Assembly (NCBI RefSeq): GCF_025717535.1
Contig: NZ_JAJIRO010000005.1
Coordinates: forward strand, 124,001 to 188,000
Direction of reading: 5' to 3'
DNA from: Paucibacter sp. Y2R2-4
GTDB taxonomy: Bacteria; Pseudomonadota; Gammaproteobacteria; Burkholderiales; Burkholderiaceae_C
Length of the DNA stretch: 64,000 nt
Both the position numbers and the translations under genes were made by a program. The notes below the pieces were generated by a model. The model was given only the letters and a program-made list of their open reading frames with translations, was not told the DNA's origin and did no database searches. Positions 43,471 to 52,676 of the stretch are shown one piece after another (within the stretch, counting starts at the first letter, position 1; every line of letters begins with the position of its first letter).

Positions 43471-44096
43471 CGTGGCAGCTCCTTGACTGAGGATTCGGGC
43501 CGTTCGTCCCGCGGCACGGGCGGCGGGGCTAGCGCTGTGTCAAAGCCCTCGCACCAATGCGGATAGTTCAAGAGCTGCTGTGCGAAGCGCAGGCTGTGCT
43601 GCTGCAATTGAGCGTCGTCCACGCGGTGCGCTCCATGCAAGATCAGCGGCGGCATGAAGCGCATGCCGCAAAGGCGAGCGGTCTGAGCTTGCGGCAACAA
43701 GAAGTCGGCTACCGCATGCTGATGGTGGCCGCTGGGGCTGTAGTCTTGCTCGGCGCCACCGCTGGAGCTGACCAGCCACAAGTCCTTGCCTTGCAGGGCA
43801 TTGCCGCCTGGGCCGTAAGCCCAGCCGAACTGCAAGACCTCATCCAGCCAGAGCTTGAGCAGGGCCGGCATGCCGTACCAATGCAGCGGATGCAGCCAGA
43901 CCAGCAACTGCGCCTCGGTCAAGGCGGCTTGTTCGGCGGCGATGTCGATGCTGTAGTCGGGGTAGAGGCGGTAGAGGTCTCGGCATTCGATAGAAGGCGA
44001 GTTCAGGCCTTCAGCCGCGGCCTGCAGCGCACTGGCCACGCGCGAATGCGCGAGCTCGGGGTGGGCCAGCAGGATCAGAATCTTCGGTGCTGTCAT
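43467..44096 (-). CDS. KefF-type NAD(P)H:quinone oxidoreductase
   Basis: A 209-residue flavodoxin-fold protein of the NAD(P)H dehydrogenase (quinone)/KefF family: ILILLAHPELAHSRVASAL at the FMN-binding N-terminus, LLVWLHPLHWYGMPALLKLWLDEVLQFGWAYG at the active-site region, and GKDLWLVSSSGG. Family members act as ancillary subunits needed for full Kef activity and also reduce quinones. Translational overlap with the transporter gene makes that partnership likely. It starts 61 bp from the divergent ParA gene. Confidence 0.87.
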   Translation of the reverse strand: MTAPKILILLAHPELAHSRVASALQAAAEGLNSPSIECRDLYRLYPDYSIDIAAEQAALTEAQLLVWLHPLHWYGMPALLKLWLDEVLQFGWAYGPGGNALQGKDLWLVSSSGGAEQDYSPSGHHQHAVADFLLPQAQTARLCGMRFMPPLILHGAHRVDDAQLQQHSLRFAQQLLNYPHWCEGFDTALAPPPVPRDERPESSVKELPR

Positions 44097-44157
44097 GGTC
44101 GGTGGGCGTGGTGGCGGCTACGATTGCGTGTTGAATGGATAGAAGCAAGGAGCAGAC

Positions 44158-44799
44158 ATGCCCGTCATTCTGGTCGCCAACCCCAAAGGTGGGGTCGGCA
44201 AAAGTACGGTAGCGACCAATATCGCGGGTTTTCTGGCCCGGCGCGGTCACAAGGTCATGCTCGGCGACGCCGACAAGCAACAGTCCTCGCGCCGTTGGCT
44301 GGGCCAGCGCCCGGCCGAATTGCCCGCGATTCAGGGCTGGGACTTTGACGATGAAAAGACCGTCAAGCCGCCCAAAGGCGTCAGCCATGTGGTCATTGAT
44401 ACGCCCGCAGGACTGAGCGGCAAGTCGCTGAAGTCGCTCTACAAATTGGCCGACCGGATTGTCATCCCGCTGCAGCCGAGTTTGTTCGACATCCAAGCGA
44501 CCTTTGATTTCGTGCGCAAGCTGAATGACTTTCGTGAACAGAACCTTCGCGCCGACGCTGGGCCTGAGCTGGGCATTGTGGGCATGCGAGTCAAGGACGG
44601 CACCTTGTCGATGCAACAGCTGCAAGGCTTTCTGCCCGAGCTGGGCGTGCCGGTGCTGGCCTTGTTGCGCGACACCCAGAACTATGTGCAACTGGCTGCG
44701 CGCGGCTTGACCATTTGGGATGTGGCGCCGAGCCGCGTAGAGCGAGATTTGAGTCAGTGGCAAGAGCTGGGTGTTTGGCTGGATGCGCCGCGCGAATGA
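44158..44799 (+). CDS. Orphan ParA-family ATPase
   Basis: A 213-residue ParA/MinD-type ATPase with a complete deviant Walker A (PKGGVGKST at 9-17), GDADKQQSSRRWLGQR as the A' region and VVIDTPAGL as Walker B. There is no N-terminal helix-turn-helix and no parB nearby, so it is not a classical chromosome partition locus. Small orphan ParA proteins often position non-DNA cargo such as chemoreceptor clusters or polyhydroxyalkanoate granules. Which cargo applies here is not shown; the flagellar region ends 3 kb away. Confidence 0.87.
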   Translation: MPVILVANPKGGVGKSTVATNIAGFLARRGHKVMLGDADKQQSSRRWLGQRPAELPAIQGWDFDDEKTVKPPKGVSHVVIDTPAGLSGKSLKSLYKLADRIVIPLQPSLFDIQATFDFVRKLNDFREQNLRADAGPELGIVGMRVKDGTLSMQQLQGFLPELGVPVLALLRDTQNYVQLAARGLTIWDVAPSRVERDLSQWQELGVWLDAPRE

Positions 44800-44962
44800 A
44801 CTTGATGACTATTGCCCGGCGAGCTGCGCTGGAATTGGCGGGCTTGAGGGCCACTTCAACGGCCCTGTGAGTGAGCCGACTGGCCTATCATCTGCCAGAT
44901 TGAAATCTGCTGACGCTGATCGCAGTTTCGGCTTTGAAATTTACAGAAAAAAGGGGACTGGC

Positions 44963-45700
44963 ATGAAGGTCTTGCTGATTGATGATCACCCGCTGATCTT
45001 GTCGGCTTTGCAGTCGGTCATTGAGAGCCTGGAGGAGAGCGTGCAGGTGGTGGGCGCAGAAAGCGCTGCGGCTGCGCGCGCCGCGCTGAGCGCCCATGAG
45101 GGTTTTGATCTGGTCTTGCTTGATCTGCAACTGGGCGACGCCAGTGGCTTCGAAGTGCTGGATGAGTTCCGCGCGGCCTATCCGGCCTTGCCGGTGGTGG
45201 TGATCTCGGCCTCGGACCGGGCCAGCGATGTGATCCGCGCCATTGATCAAGGCGCGATGGGCTTCGTGCCCAAGCGGGCCGGCACCGAGCTCTTGTCGCA
45301 GGCGCTGAAGTTGGTGATGGCGGGCGGCATTTATGTGCCGCCCATGAACCTTGGGCCAGAGGCCAGCCCACCGCCGAGCAAGGCGGCCGTGGCTAACGCC
45401 AAGCTGCAGCAGATTCAGCAGCAGGCTTTAGCTTCCAACTACCAGTCCTCCACAGGGCTTGAAAGTTTGGCTCTGACGCCGCGCCAGACCGATGTGCTGG
45501 CGCTGCTCTTGCAGGGCAAACCGAACAAGATCATTGCGCGGGAGTTGGGGGTTTCGGTGGAAACCATCAAGGACCATGTGGCCGCCGTCTTGAAGGCGCT
45601 GGGCGTGGGCTCGCGCACTCAGGCCGTCTTGGCCGTGGGCCAGATGGTGCAGCGACAGCCAGATGCGCATTTCTCGACCTGGCGGGTCGCTCAGCCCTGA
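44963..45700 (+). CDS. NarL/LuxR-type response regulator
   Basis: A 245-residue regulator with receiver (1-120; acidic pair 7-8, phosphorylation Asp54 in LVLLDLQLGDASG, Lys in FVPKRAG) and a C-terminal LuxR helix-turn-helix (about 170-230: LTPRQTDVLALLLQGKPNKIIARELGVSVETIKDHV). The ATG at 44963 has AAGGGGA 6 bp upstream; the frame is open further upstream but is not protein-like. No kinase gene is adjacent, so the partner is unknown. It converges with scpA after 25 bp. Confidence 0.92.
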   Translation: MKVLLIDDHPLILSALQSVIESLEESVQVVGAESAAAARAALSAHEGFDLVLLDLQLGDASGFEVLDEFRAAYPALPVVVISASDRASDVIRAIDQGAMGFVPKRAGTELLSQALKLVMAGGIYVPPMNLGPEASPPPSKAAVANAKLQQIQQQALASNYQSSTGLESLALTPRQTDVLALLLQGKPNKIIARELGVSVETIKDHVAAVLKALGVGSRTQAVLAVGQMVQRQPDAHFSTWRVAQP

Positions 45701-45725
45701 GGTGAGGGCGAGTCGGCTGACTGGC

Positions 45726-46640
45726 TCAGGCCTGCGACGTGTAGGCCAGCCGCACGTAGATGGGCGCGAAAGCCTCGGCCTGCGTGATCTCCAGCAGGCG
45801 CTCACGCGCCAGCTCCAGCATGGCGATAAAGGTCACCACCAAGACCGCCTGGCCACGGCTGACATCGAACAGATGTTCGAATTCCAAGAAACGCTGGCCT
45901 TGCAGCCGGCGCAGCACGATGCTCATGTGCTCGCGCACCGACAAATGCTCGCGGCTGATTTTGTGATGCTGGTTCAGCTTGGCGCGGCGCAAGATATCCA
46001 GCCAGGCGTCGCGCAGATCAATCGCCTCCACATCGGGGAAGCGCGGCTGTAGCGACTGTTCGATATGGACCTGGGCGCGCAAGAAGTCGCGCCCCGCCAC
46101 CGGCAAGGCATCCAGCCGCGCGGCGGCGAGCTTGATCTGTTCGTACTCCAACAAGCGCCTCACCAATTCGGCACGCGGATCTTCGGGCTCTGCGCCGTCC
46201 TCGGTCTTCTTCGGCGGCAAGAGCATGCGCGACTTGATCTCGATCAGCATCGCCGCCATCAGCAGGTATTCGCTGGCCAGCTCCAGATTGTGTTTGCGCA
46301 GCTGATCGACGTAGCTGAGGTACTGACGGGTGACGTCGGCCAGCGGAATGTCGAGGATGTTGAAGTTCTGCCGCCGAATCAGGTAGAGCAGCAGGTCCAG
46401 CGGGCCTTGGAAGGCTTCGAGAAAGACCTCCAGCGCATCCGGCGGGATGTAGAGGTCCAGCGGCATCTGGAACAGCGGCTCGCCGTACAGGCGCGCCACC
46501 GCCACCGTGTCCACTACCTCGGGCATGCCGGGTGGGTCAGGGAGGCGTTGCAGATCTTCGCTCAGCGCTTCGGCTGCTTGCTTGGCGGGCAAATGCTCAG
46601 GGTGCGGCTGAGCGGACAGCTCATGCGAGGGCTGCGTCAT
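45726..46640 (-). CDS. scpA: Segregation and condensation protein ScpA
   Basis: ScpA is the kleisin that bridges SMC heads with ScpB in chromosome compaction. After an N-terminal extension of about 70 residues the conserved core begins EAFQGPLDLLLYLIRRQNFNILDIPLADVTRQYL, with MLIEIKSRMLLP and the C-terminal winged-helix part (VVTFIAMLELARERLLEITQAEAF...). The 304 residues include a longer N-terminus than in Firmicutes. It follows the DUF3460 gene by 30 bp, an order I recognise from Burkholderiales; scpB is not in the window. Confidence 0.93.
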   Translation of the reverse strand: MTQPSHELSAQPHPEHLPAKQAAEALSEDLQRLPDPPGMPEVVDTVAVARLYGEPLFQMPLDLYIPPDALEVFLEAFQGPLDLLLYLIRRQNFNILDIPLADVTRQYLSYVDQLRKHNLELASEYLLMAAMLIEIKSRMLLPPKKTEDGAEPEDPRAELVRRLLEYEQIKLAAARLDALPVAGRDFLRAQVHIEQSLQPRFPDVEAIDLRDAWLDILRRAKLNQHHKISREHLSVREHMSIVLRRLQGQRFLEFEHLFDVSRGQAVLVVTFIAMLELARERLLEITQAEAFAPIYVRLAYTSQA

Positions 46641-46670
46641 GGCGGTGCCTGGCGAGGCAGAGCCCGAGCT

Positions 46671-46874
46671 TTACTTGGCCTTGGTCTGGTAGACGTAGGG
46701 CTGCTGGGCCACGCGAGCGCTGCGGAAGTCGGCTTGTGCAGCGCGGTCCACGGCCTTGTCCCACAGCAATTCGCGGCCTTGGCGCTGCTCTTGTTCCAGC
46801 GTCGGCTTCTTGGCCTTGAGCTCATCGATGAAGCTGCTGGCTTCGGACTTGTAAGGCTTCCAGAACAGTGGCAT
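46671..46874 (-). CDS. DUF3460 family small protein
   Basis: A 67-residue basic protein starting MPLFWKPYKSEASSFIDELK and ending PYVYQTKAK, matching DUF3460 as I know it. No function is known. The ATG at 46874 is chosen because upstream in-frame residues overlap sulP and do not look conserved. It lies directly before scpA and probably shares its transcript. Confidence 0.85.
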   Translation of the reverse strand: MPLFWKPYKSEASSFIDELKAKKPTLEQEQRQGRELLWDKAVDRAAQADFRSARVAQQPYVYQTKAK

Positions 46875-46908
46875 GGCTTTGGGTGGTGTGGCGTGAAAGG
46901 AAGGGATT

Positions 46909-48579
46909 TTACAGTGCGGAGGCTTGGCTTTGACGCAGCCAAGTGCTGAGATCGGGCTGAATGCCCTCAGGCCCCAAGGCATCGGCCAAACCGCCGCGTT
47001 GAATCAAGCTGGCCGGCTGTGGATTCAGGCCGCAAAGCACCAGCGCTTGGCCTTGTCGCTGCAGGGTGCGTTGCAACTGCTGCAAGGCGTCAAGTCCTGA
47101 GGTATCAATGGAGATCAGCTTCTCGGTGTCCAGCACCAAGACGCGGCAGGGCGGCTTCACTTGTTCGGCTAGCCCTTCGACCTTGCCGACCGCGCCAAAG
47201 AAAAGCGAGCCGTACAAGCGCATCACTTGGGTGTCGGCCGCCAAGCCAGGCAAGGCCACCGGCTCCACCCGGAACAAAGTGCTCATGCGGTAGATGAAAA
47301 AGACGCAGGCCAGGATCAGACCCACTTCGACCGCCACCGTCAGGTCGAACACCACGGTGAGTACAAAAGTGCCCAACAAAATGGTGCGGTAGGGCAGGCT
47401 GAAATGGCGCAGCCGTGCGAATTCATGCCATTCGCCCATATTCCAGGCCACGACCAGCAAGATGCCGGCCAGAGCCGCCAGGGGGATGTGCACCGCCAAG
47501 GGGGCCGCCACCAGCACGATCAGCAGCAGGCTCAGCGCGTGCACCATGCCGGCTACCGGGCTGCTGCCGCCGGCGCGCACATTGGTGACGGTGCGTGCGA
47601 TGGTGCCGGTAGCCGGGATGCCGCCGAAGAACGGCGTCACGATATTGGCAACACCTTGGGCCATCAACTCTTGGTTGGGGTCGTGGCGCGGCAACTCGGT
47701 CAGGTTGTCCGCCACACGGGCGCAAAGCAGCGACTCAATCGCCCCCAAGAGCGCAATCGTCAGGGTCGGAATCACCAGCAGGCGGGCCGTGTCCCAACTC
47801 AGCGCTGGCAAGGCAAAGCTGGGCAGGCCCTGGGGAATGCCGCCAAAGCGGCTGCCAATGGTCTCTACCGGCAGCTTGAAGGCATAGCAGGCGACGGTGG
47901 CGCCCACCAAGGCGATCACCGTGCCCGGCAATTGCGACATCCAGCGTTTCATCTGGGTCTTCAGGTCGTGGCTGCCTCTTTGCATTGCATAGGTCTTGGG
48001 CCAGAGCAGCACGATGGCCACACAGGCGGAGCCGATGAGCAGTGCCGCAGGTGAGATCTCGCGCCAGTGTTGGCTCAACACCGCCACCTGGCCGAAAAAG
48101 TCGGCCGGCATGTCGGCAATCTTTAGACCCAGAAAGTCCTTCAGCTGCGACAAGCCGATCAGAACCGCGATGCCATTGGTGAAGCCGATCACGATGCTGA
48201 CCGGGATGTAGCGCACCAAGGCGCCCAGGCGCAACAGGCCCATGAGGAACAAAAGGCCGCCCGCCAAGATGGTGGCGATCAATAAATTGGGCAGGCCGTA
48301 GCGCTGGTTGATGCCGTAAATGATGACGATGAAGGCACCGGCGGGCCCGCCGATCTGCACATTCGACCCGCCCAAGAGCGAGATCAAGAAGCCGGCAATG
48401 ATGGCGGTGAAGATGCCCTGCTCCGGTTTGACGCCACTAGCGATGGCAAAGGCAATGGCCAGTGGCAGGGCCACGATGCCGACCGTCAATCCTGCGCCGA
48501 TATCCGCGATAAAGCGTGCTCGGGAGTAGTCCTTGAGCAAGGACAAGGCGCGCGGGCGGAAAGGGTGGAAGTGCGTCAT
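46909..48579 (-). CDS. SulP family anion transporter with STAS domain
   Basis: An SLC26/SulP transporter of 556 residues: about 12-14 membrane segments (25-410), including GLTVGIVALPLAIAFAIASG and VNIVTPFFGGIPATGTIARTVTN-like SulP signatures, and a C-terminal STAS domain (about 430-550, VLVLDTEKLISIDTSGLDALQQL). Family substrates include sulfate, bicarbonate and dicarboxylates; the sequence alone does not decide. I start at ATG 48579 (MTHFHPFRPRAL); the open frame extends to 48615. Confidence 0.92.
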   Translation of the reverse strand: MTHFHPFRPRALSLLKDYSRARFIADIGAGLTVGIVALPLAIAFAIASGVKPEQGIFTAIIAGFLISLLGGSNVQIGGPAGAFIVIIYGINQRYGLPNLLIATILAGGLLFLMGLLRLGALVRYIPVSIVIGFTNGIAVLIGLSQLKDFLGLKIADMPADFFGQVAVLSQHWREISPAALLIGSACVAIVLLWPKTYAMQRGSHDLKTQMKRWMSQLPGTVIALVGATVACYAFKLPVETIGSRFGGIPQGLPSFALPALSWDTARLLVIPTLTIALLGAIESLLCARVADNLTELPRHDPNQELMAQGVANIVTPFFGGIPATGTIARTVTNVRAGGSSPVAGMVHALSLLLIVLVAAPLAVHIPLAALAGILLVVAWNMGEWHEFARLRHFSLPYRTILLGTFVLTVVFDLTVAVEVGLILACVFFIYRMSTLFRVEPVALPGLAADTQVMRLYGSLFFGAVGKVEGLAEQVKPPCRVLVLDTEKLISIDTSGLDALQQLQRTLQRQGQALVLCGLNPQPASLIQRGGLADALGPEGIQPDLSTWLRQSQASAL

Positions 48580-48616
48580 TGCCCTTGATTTTGCGCCTGC
48601 TGCTGCCCAAAGCAAT

Positions 48617-48660
48617 ACGGGCCACCCTGATCTAACTCATCAGGTGGCCCGTACTTTTTT
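48617..48660 (+). terminator. Strong hairpin between metG and sulP with T-run on the plus strand
   Basis: ACGGGCCAC (48617-48625) pairs with GTGGCCCGT (48644-48652), and CTGAT (48627-48631) with ATCAG (48639-48643), leaving one bulged C and a 7-nt loop. The T-run (48655-48660) follows on the plus strand only. Both flanking genes are on the minus strand, so as a terminator it faces antisense transcription; on the minus strand it would be a T-less hairpin after metG. Confidence 0.7.
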
Positions 48661-48703
48661 GATGCTTGAGGGTCAGGTCTTGCCTGCCCCTCACTCGCAA
48701 GCC

Positions 48704-50749
48704 TTAGCGCACCCGCATGCCGGGCTGCGCGCCGGGGAAGGGCTCCAGCACAAAGATGCCGGGATTGGTTTTCTCGTCAGCGTGGCTGGCGGCCAGGACC
48801 ATGCCTTCGCTGATGCCGAACTTCATTTTGCGTGGCGCCAGATTGGCCACCATCACGGTCAGCTTGCCTTCCAACTGTTCGGGTTGGTAGGCGCTTTTGA
48901 TGCCGCTGAAGACATTGCGCAAGCGACCTTCGCCAGCGTCCAAGGTCAGGCGCAGCAGCTTGTCGGAACCTTCCACATGCTCGGCCTTGACGATCTTGGC
49001 AATGCGCAGATCGACCTTGCTGAAGTCATCGATCTTGATCTCGGGGGCGATGTCTTCGCCGCCGGGCACGACCTTGGGCGCGGGTGGCGCTTCGAACAGG
49101 GCCTCGACCATCATGGCGTCGACGCGCTGCATCAAGTGCTCATAAGCGCCGATCTGGTGGGGGCCCATGGCGCGAGCGGCGTCAGCAAACTGCAGCGGCT
49201 CCACGCGCAAGAAGGTCTCGACCTTGGCGGCCAGGGCCGGCAGCACCGGCTTCAGATAAATGGTCAGCAGGCGGAAGGCTTCGATGCAAACGCTGCACAC
49301 ATCGTGCAGCACCGCTTCCATGCCTTCTTTCTTGGCCAGCTCCCAAGGCTTGTTTTGGTCCACATATTCGTTGACCTTGTCCGCCAGCAGCATGGTCTCG
49401 CGCAAGGCCTTGCCGAACTCGCGTTCTTCGTATAACTCGGCAATCACTTCGGCCTGGGCGCGCAACGCGTCCAGCAAGCTGCGACCTTCCACGCCCAGAT
49501 CGCCCGACAGATGGCCGTCAAAGCGCTTGCTCAAAAAGCCTGCGGCACGCGAAGCGATATTGATGTACTTGCCGACCAGATCGCTGTTGATGCGGGCGAC
49601 AAAGTCCTCAGGGTTGAAGTCAATGTCTTCCACCTTGGCATTGAGCTTGGCGGCAATGTAGTAACGCAGCCATTCAGCGTTCAGGCCCAGGCCCAGGTAC
49701 TTCATCGGGTCGAGGCCGGTGCCACGGCTCTTGCTCATCTTCTCGCCGTTGTTGACGGTCATGAAGCCGTGCACGAACACATGATCCGGCGTCTTGCGGC
49801 CGCTGAAGTGCAGCATGGCGGGCCAGAACAGGGTGTGGAAATAGGTGATGTCTTTGCCGATGAAATGCACCTGCTCGACCGACTCGTCGGCGAAGAAGGC
49901 GTCAAAGTCGCGGCCGGTCTTGTTGAAGTAGTTCTTCAGTGAGGCCAGGTAGCCAATCGGCGCATCCAGCCAGACGTAGAAGTACTTGCCCGGTGCATCG
50001 GGAATCTCGATGCCGAAGTAGGGCGCATCGCGGCTGATGTCCCAGTCGCCCAGGCCGCCATTGCCTTCTTCGTCTTTGGCAAACCATTCCTTGATCTTGT
50101 TGAAAACCTCGGGCTGCAAGCGGCCGGGGGTCTGCGTCCATTCTTCGAGGAAGGCGATGCAGCGGGGATCGCTGAGCTTGAAGAAGTAATGCTCCGAGCT
50201 CTTCATCACCGGCGTGGCGCCGGTCAAGACGGAGAAGGGGTTCTTCAGGTCGGTAGGCGTGTAGACCGCGCCGCAGACCTCGCAAGAGTCGCCGTATTGA
50301 TCCTTGGCGCCACACTTGGGGCATTCGCCCTTGATGAAGCGGTCCGGCAGGAACATGGACTTTTCGGGGTCGAAGAACTGCTCGATGGTCTTCACACCGA
50401 TCAACTCATTGCTGCGCAGGGCACGGTAAACGTCCTGGCTGAGCTCATGGTTCTCGGGCCCGTCAGTGGAGTGCCAGTTGTCGAAGCTGATGTGAAAGCC
50501 GTCGAGATAGGACTTGCGACCGGCGGCGATATTGGCCACGAATTGCTGCGGCGTGATGCCGGCTTTTTCGGCGGCGATCATGATGGGCGCGCCGTGGGCG
50601 TCGTCCGCGCAAACAAAGTGCACCTCTTGGCCGCGCATACGCTGGAAGCGAACCCAGACGTCAGCCTGGGTGTATTCCATGATGTGGCCAATGTGGAAGT
50701 TGGCGTTGGCGTAGGGCAGTGCGGTGGTGACGAAGAGCTTGCGGGTCAT
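48704..50749 (-). CDS. metG: Methionyl-tRNA synthetase
   Basis: Charges tRNA-Met with methionine. The 681-residue protein has the HIGH signature ([12 protein letters not shown], near 20), a zinc knuckle [18 protein letters not shown] near 144-161, the KMSKS loop ([14 protein letters not shown], near 335) and a C-terminal Trbp111-type tRNA-binding domain (about 580-681, [19 protein letters not shown]) that makes the enzyme dimeric. All catalytic signatures are intact. Confidence 0.98.
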   Translation of the reverse strand: MTRKLFVTTALPYANANFHIGHIMEYTQADVWVRFQRMRGQEVHFVCADDAHGAPIMIAAEKAGITPQQFVANIAAGRKSYLDGFHISFDNWHSTDGPENHELSQDVYRALRSNELIGVKTIEQFFDPEKSMFLPDRFIKGECPKCGAKDQYGDSCEVCGAVYTPTDLKNPFSVLTGATPVMKSSEHYFFKLSDPRCIAFLEEWTQTPGRLQPEVFNKIKEWFAKDEEGNGGLGDWDISRDAPYFGIEIPDAPGKYFYVWLDAPIGYLASLKNYFNKTGRDFDAFFADESVEQVHFIGKDITYFHTLFWPAMLHFSGRKTPDHVFVHGFMTVNNGEKMSKSRGTGLDPMKYLGLGLNAEWLRYYIAAKLNAKVEDIDFNPEDFVARINSDLVGKYINIASRAAGFLSKRFDGHLSGDLGVEGRSLLDALRAQAEVIAELYEEREFGKALRETMLLADKVNEYVDQNKPWELAKKEGMEAVLHDVCSVCIEAFRLLTIYLKPVLPALAAKVETFLRVEPLQFADAARAMGPHQIGAYEHLMQRVDAMMVEALFEAPPAPKVVPGGEDIAPEIKIDDFSKVDLRIAKIVKAEHVEGSDKLLRLTLDAGEGRLRNVFSGIKSAYQPEQLEGKLTVMVANLAPRKMKFGISEGMVLAASHADEKTNPGIFVLEPFPGAQPGMRVR

Positions 50750-50875
50750 GATGTTCTTTGTGGGCCTGGCAGCAGCGCCGAGCAGCCCGACATTTTAGGG
50801 GCAGCGCTCGCAGCCGGGCTGAGGCGCACGGCAGAGGGCGTCGCTGCGGGGCGGGCTGAAGCCGCCCGGAATGGC

Positions 50876-51073
50876 TCAGGCGGCCGCGGGTGGCGTACTG
50901 TCGGAGCTGGGTGTTTCTTCAGGGTTTGCACCGGCTTCTGTGCCTTCACCCTCTTCACCGGGCTGGGCCTCGCCGTCCCCCTTATTGGCCTTACGCATGC
51001 GCTTTTCTTCGGTCTTGCGCTTCTTGGCCAATTCACGTTGGCGTTTTTCGTATGAGTAGTTGGGTGTTGCCAA
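50876..51073 (-). CDS. Small highly charged hypothetical protein
   Basis: A 65-residue protein: a Lys/Arg/Glu-rich helix (ATPNYSYEKRQRELAKKRK..., to about 31) followed by an acidic, Pro/Ser/Thr/Ala-rich tail. I recognise similar short proteins beginning MATPNYSYEKRQRELAKK in Burkholderiales but know no function. The length and charge split suggest a nucleic-acid- or ribosome-associated protein with a disordered tail. It lies 126 bp upstream of metG on the same strand. Confidence 0.72.
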   Translation of the reverse strand: MATPNYSYEKRQRELAKKRKTEEKRMRKANKGDGEAQPGEEGEGTEAGANPEETPSSDSTPPAAA

Positions 51074-51257
51074 GGACGTGCTCCTGCTGGGGGTCCGCGG
51101 TGCGCGGATTTGCCTTCACTGTAACCGCTGCAGCGTGTGAGGCCTCATTCCGGTGTTGTGTTGGATTGCTTTCTGAATCCGTCCAACTTAGCGGCGAATG
51201 CTCATTTTTGCTTGAGGCTTCGGCGCTAAGTGGCTGATTTCAAAAGCCTTCAAAGCC

Positions 51258-51555
51258 TATCCACCTTATCTGTGGATAACTTTGTGGACAAGGGCTGGCG
51301 AGTCGCGCTAAACCCTTGAAATTCGGCCCTTGGGCTTGGCTTGCCTCATTTCGATGCACTTCCTTGCTTTCTATATGAATCAATGACTTAGCGCGCTTGC
51401 CCCGATCTTGGGCATAGGCAACAAAGCGCTGTCGCAATGGGCTCGCGTAAATCCTGATGTGGGGATAAGTCAAGCGTCTATAGGAATCTGTCACAAAAAA
51501 AATCGCTGGACGAGGGGCTGCGGCGCACGTTTTTTTCCACATTGGCTGTGGATAT
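51258..51555. promoter_or_regulatory. Cluster of DnaA-box-like sequences upstream of minC
   Basis: The 650-bp spacer 51074-51723 has no gene. It contains one perfect DnaA box, TGTGGATAA (51271-51279), and four 8-of-9 matches: TGTGGACAA (51283-51291), TGGGGATAA (51460-51468), TTTTCCACA (51533-51541, opposite strand) and TGTGGATAT (51547-51555). A weaker CTATCCACC is at 51258-51266. So many near-consensus 9-mers within 300 bp of GC-rich DNA are not expected by chance. A regulatory site for DnaA at minC, a DnaA-titration site or an origin element are the options; dnaA and dnaN are not in the window. Confidence 0.6.
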
Positions 51556-51723
51556 CCATGTGAGTGGCCTTGGCAAAGTCTGTCTAAGTGCTTGAGCCGA
51601 CTGGTTCTTTGCTGGTCTGCTCAAAACTCGAGCAGTGTCGGACGCCCGGCTTGGGGGCAATGCCTAGCGAGGCCTTTCATGGGCCGGGCTAAAATCGTGT
51701 TTTTTGCACAAGAACAGCAAGCA

Positions 51724-52593
51724 ATGGCTCAGGCACAAGTGGGGAGGACGGCGCAAAAGTCGGCCGAGGTATTCGAGTTGAAGAGCGCCTCATTGAGCCT
51801 GCTCTCCTTGGTCCTGCGGTCGAGTGACCTGGCATTGCTGGAGGCGGCGCTGAAGGAGCGTCTGGGTGACACGCCCGACGTTTTCAATCACGACCCATTG
51901 TTGATCGACCTCAGCCACTTGACCCGCGCCCCGCTGGCGCCTGAGTCCGAAGGCCAGGCGCAGCTGAGCTTGGACGACCAGGTCGCGGCTGCCGATGTTG
52001 AGCTAGCGCCTTTGGTGGCCTTGCTGCGACAGTTCCGCATGCAGCCGGTGGCGGTGGTGGGGGCCAGTGCTGCTGAGTTGGCTCAGGCCATGGCCTTGGG
52101 CTTGGCCGAAGCTCCGGCCAGCGATGCCCCGGCTCAACCCCGCAAAGAAATGGCGGCAAGCGAGGCCGCAGCTGGTGCCAAAGAAGTCGTGGTCGAAGTC
52201 GTTCGCGAAGTGATCAAAGAAGTGCGGGTGGAAGTGCCCGTGCCGCTTGAAGGCTCGGCGCGCACCCTGATCATCGACAAGCCCTTGCGCTCGGGCCAAC
52301 AGGTCTACGCCAAGGGCGGCGACTTGGTGGTTCTTGCCTTGGTCAACCATGGCGCTGAAGTGATTGCCGACGGCAGCATTCATGTCTACGCACCGCTGCG
52401 TGGCAAGGCGATTGCAGGCGCCAAGGGCAATACCGAGGCGCGCATTTTTGCCACCTGCATGGAGGCCGAGTTGATTGCCATTGCAGGTACTTACCGCACC
52501 ACCGAGAACCCGCTGCCCGAGACCGTGTTGGGCAAGCCGGCGCAGATCCGCTTGGAAGGCGAGAAGCTGGTGATGGAAGCGCTGAACTTCTGA
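51724..52593 (+). CDS. minC: Septum site-determining protein MinC
   Basis: MinC blocks FtsZ ring assembly away from midcell. The 289-residue protein has an N-terminal FtsZ-inhibiting domain (about 10-115; FELKSASLSLLSLVLRSSDL), a linker rich in Val/Glu/Ala (EVVVEVVREVIKEVRVEVPV, about 155-175), and a C-terminal beta-helix domain that binds MinD (LRSGQQVYAKGGDLVVLALVNHGAEVIADGSIHVY and GRARGKA-like PLRGKAIAGA...). I chose the ATG at 51724; an in-frame ATG at 51679 would add 15 residues. minD follows after 83 bp. Confidence 0.95.
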   Translation: MAQAQVGRTAQKSAEVFELKSASLSLLSLVLRSSDLALLEAALKERLGDTPDVFNHDPLLIDLSHLTRAPLAPESEGQAQLSLDDQVAAADVELAPLVALLRQFRMQPVAVVGASAAELAQAMALGLAEAPASDAPAQPRKEMAASEAAAGAKEVVVEVVREVIKEVRVEVPVPLEGSARTLIIDKPLRSGQQVYAKGGDLVVLALVNHGAEVIADGSIHVYAPLRGKAIAGAKGNTEARIFATCMEAELIAIAGTYRTTENPLPETVLGKPAQIRLEGEKLVMEALNF

Positions 52594-52676
52594 ATTTGAA
52601 TGATGTGTTGAATCGTGGGCGGGATGCATGGGATGCATCCGCCCGTTTGAAAAAATAGTTTGAAAGGCTTGATTCG

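Noticed and set aside
44847-44866. AGGGCC/GGCCCT hairpin after the ParA gene as a terminator
   Set aside because: Only a 6-bp stem and no T-run follows; not distinguishable from chance in GC-rich DNA.
51074-51723. A full chromosomal origin (oriC) before minC
   Set aside because: DnaA-box-like sites are present, but dnaA, dnaN, rpmH and gidA/parAB are absent and no clear AT-rich unwinding element was found; kept only as a DnaA-box cluster.
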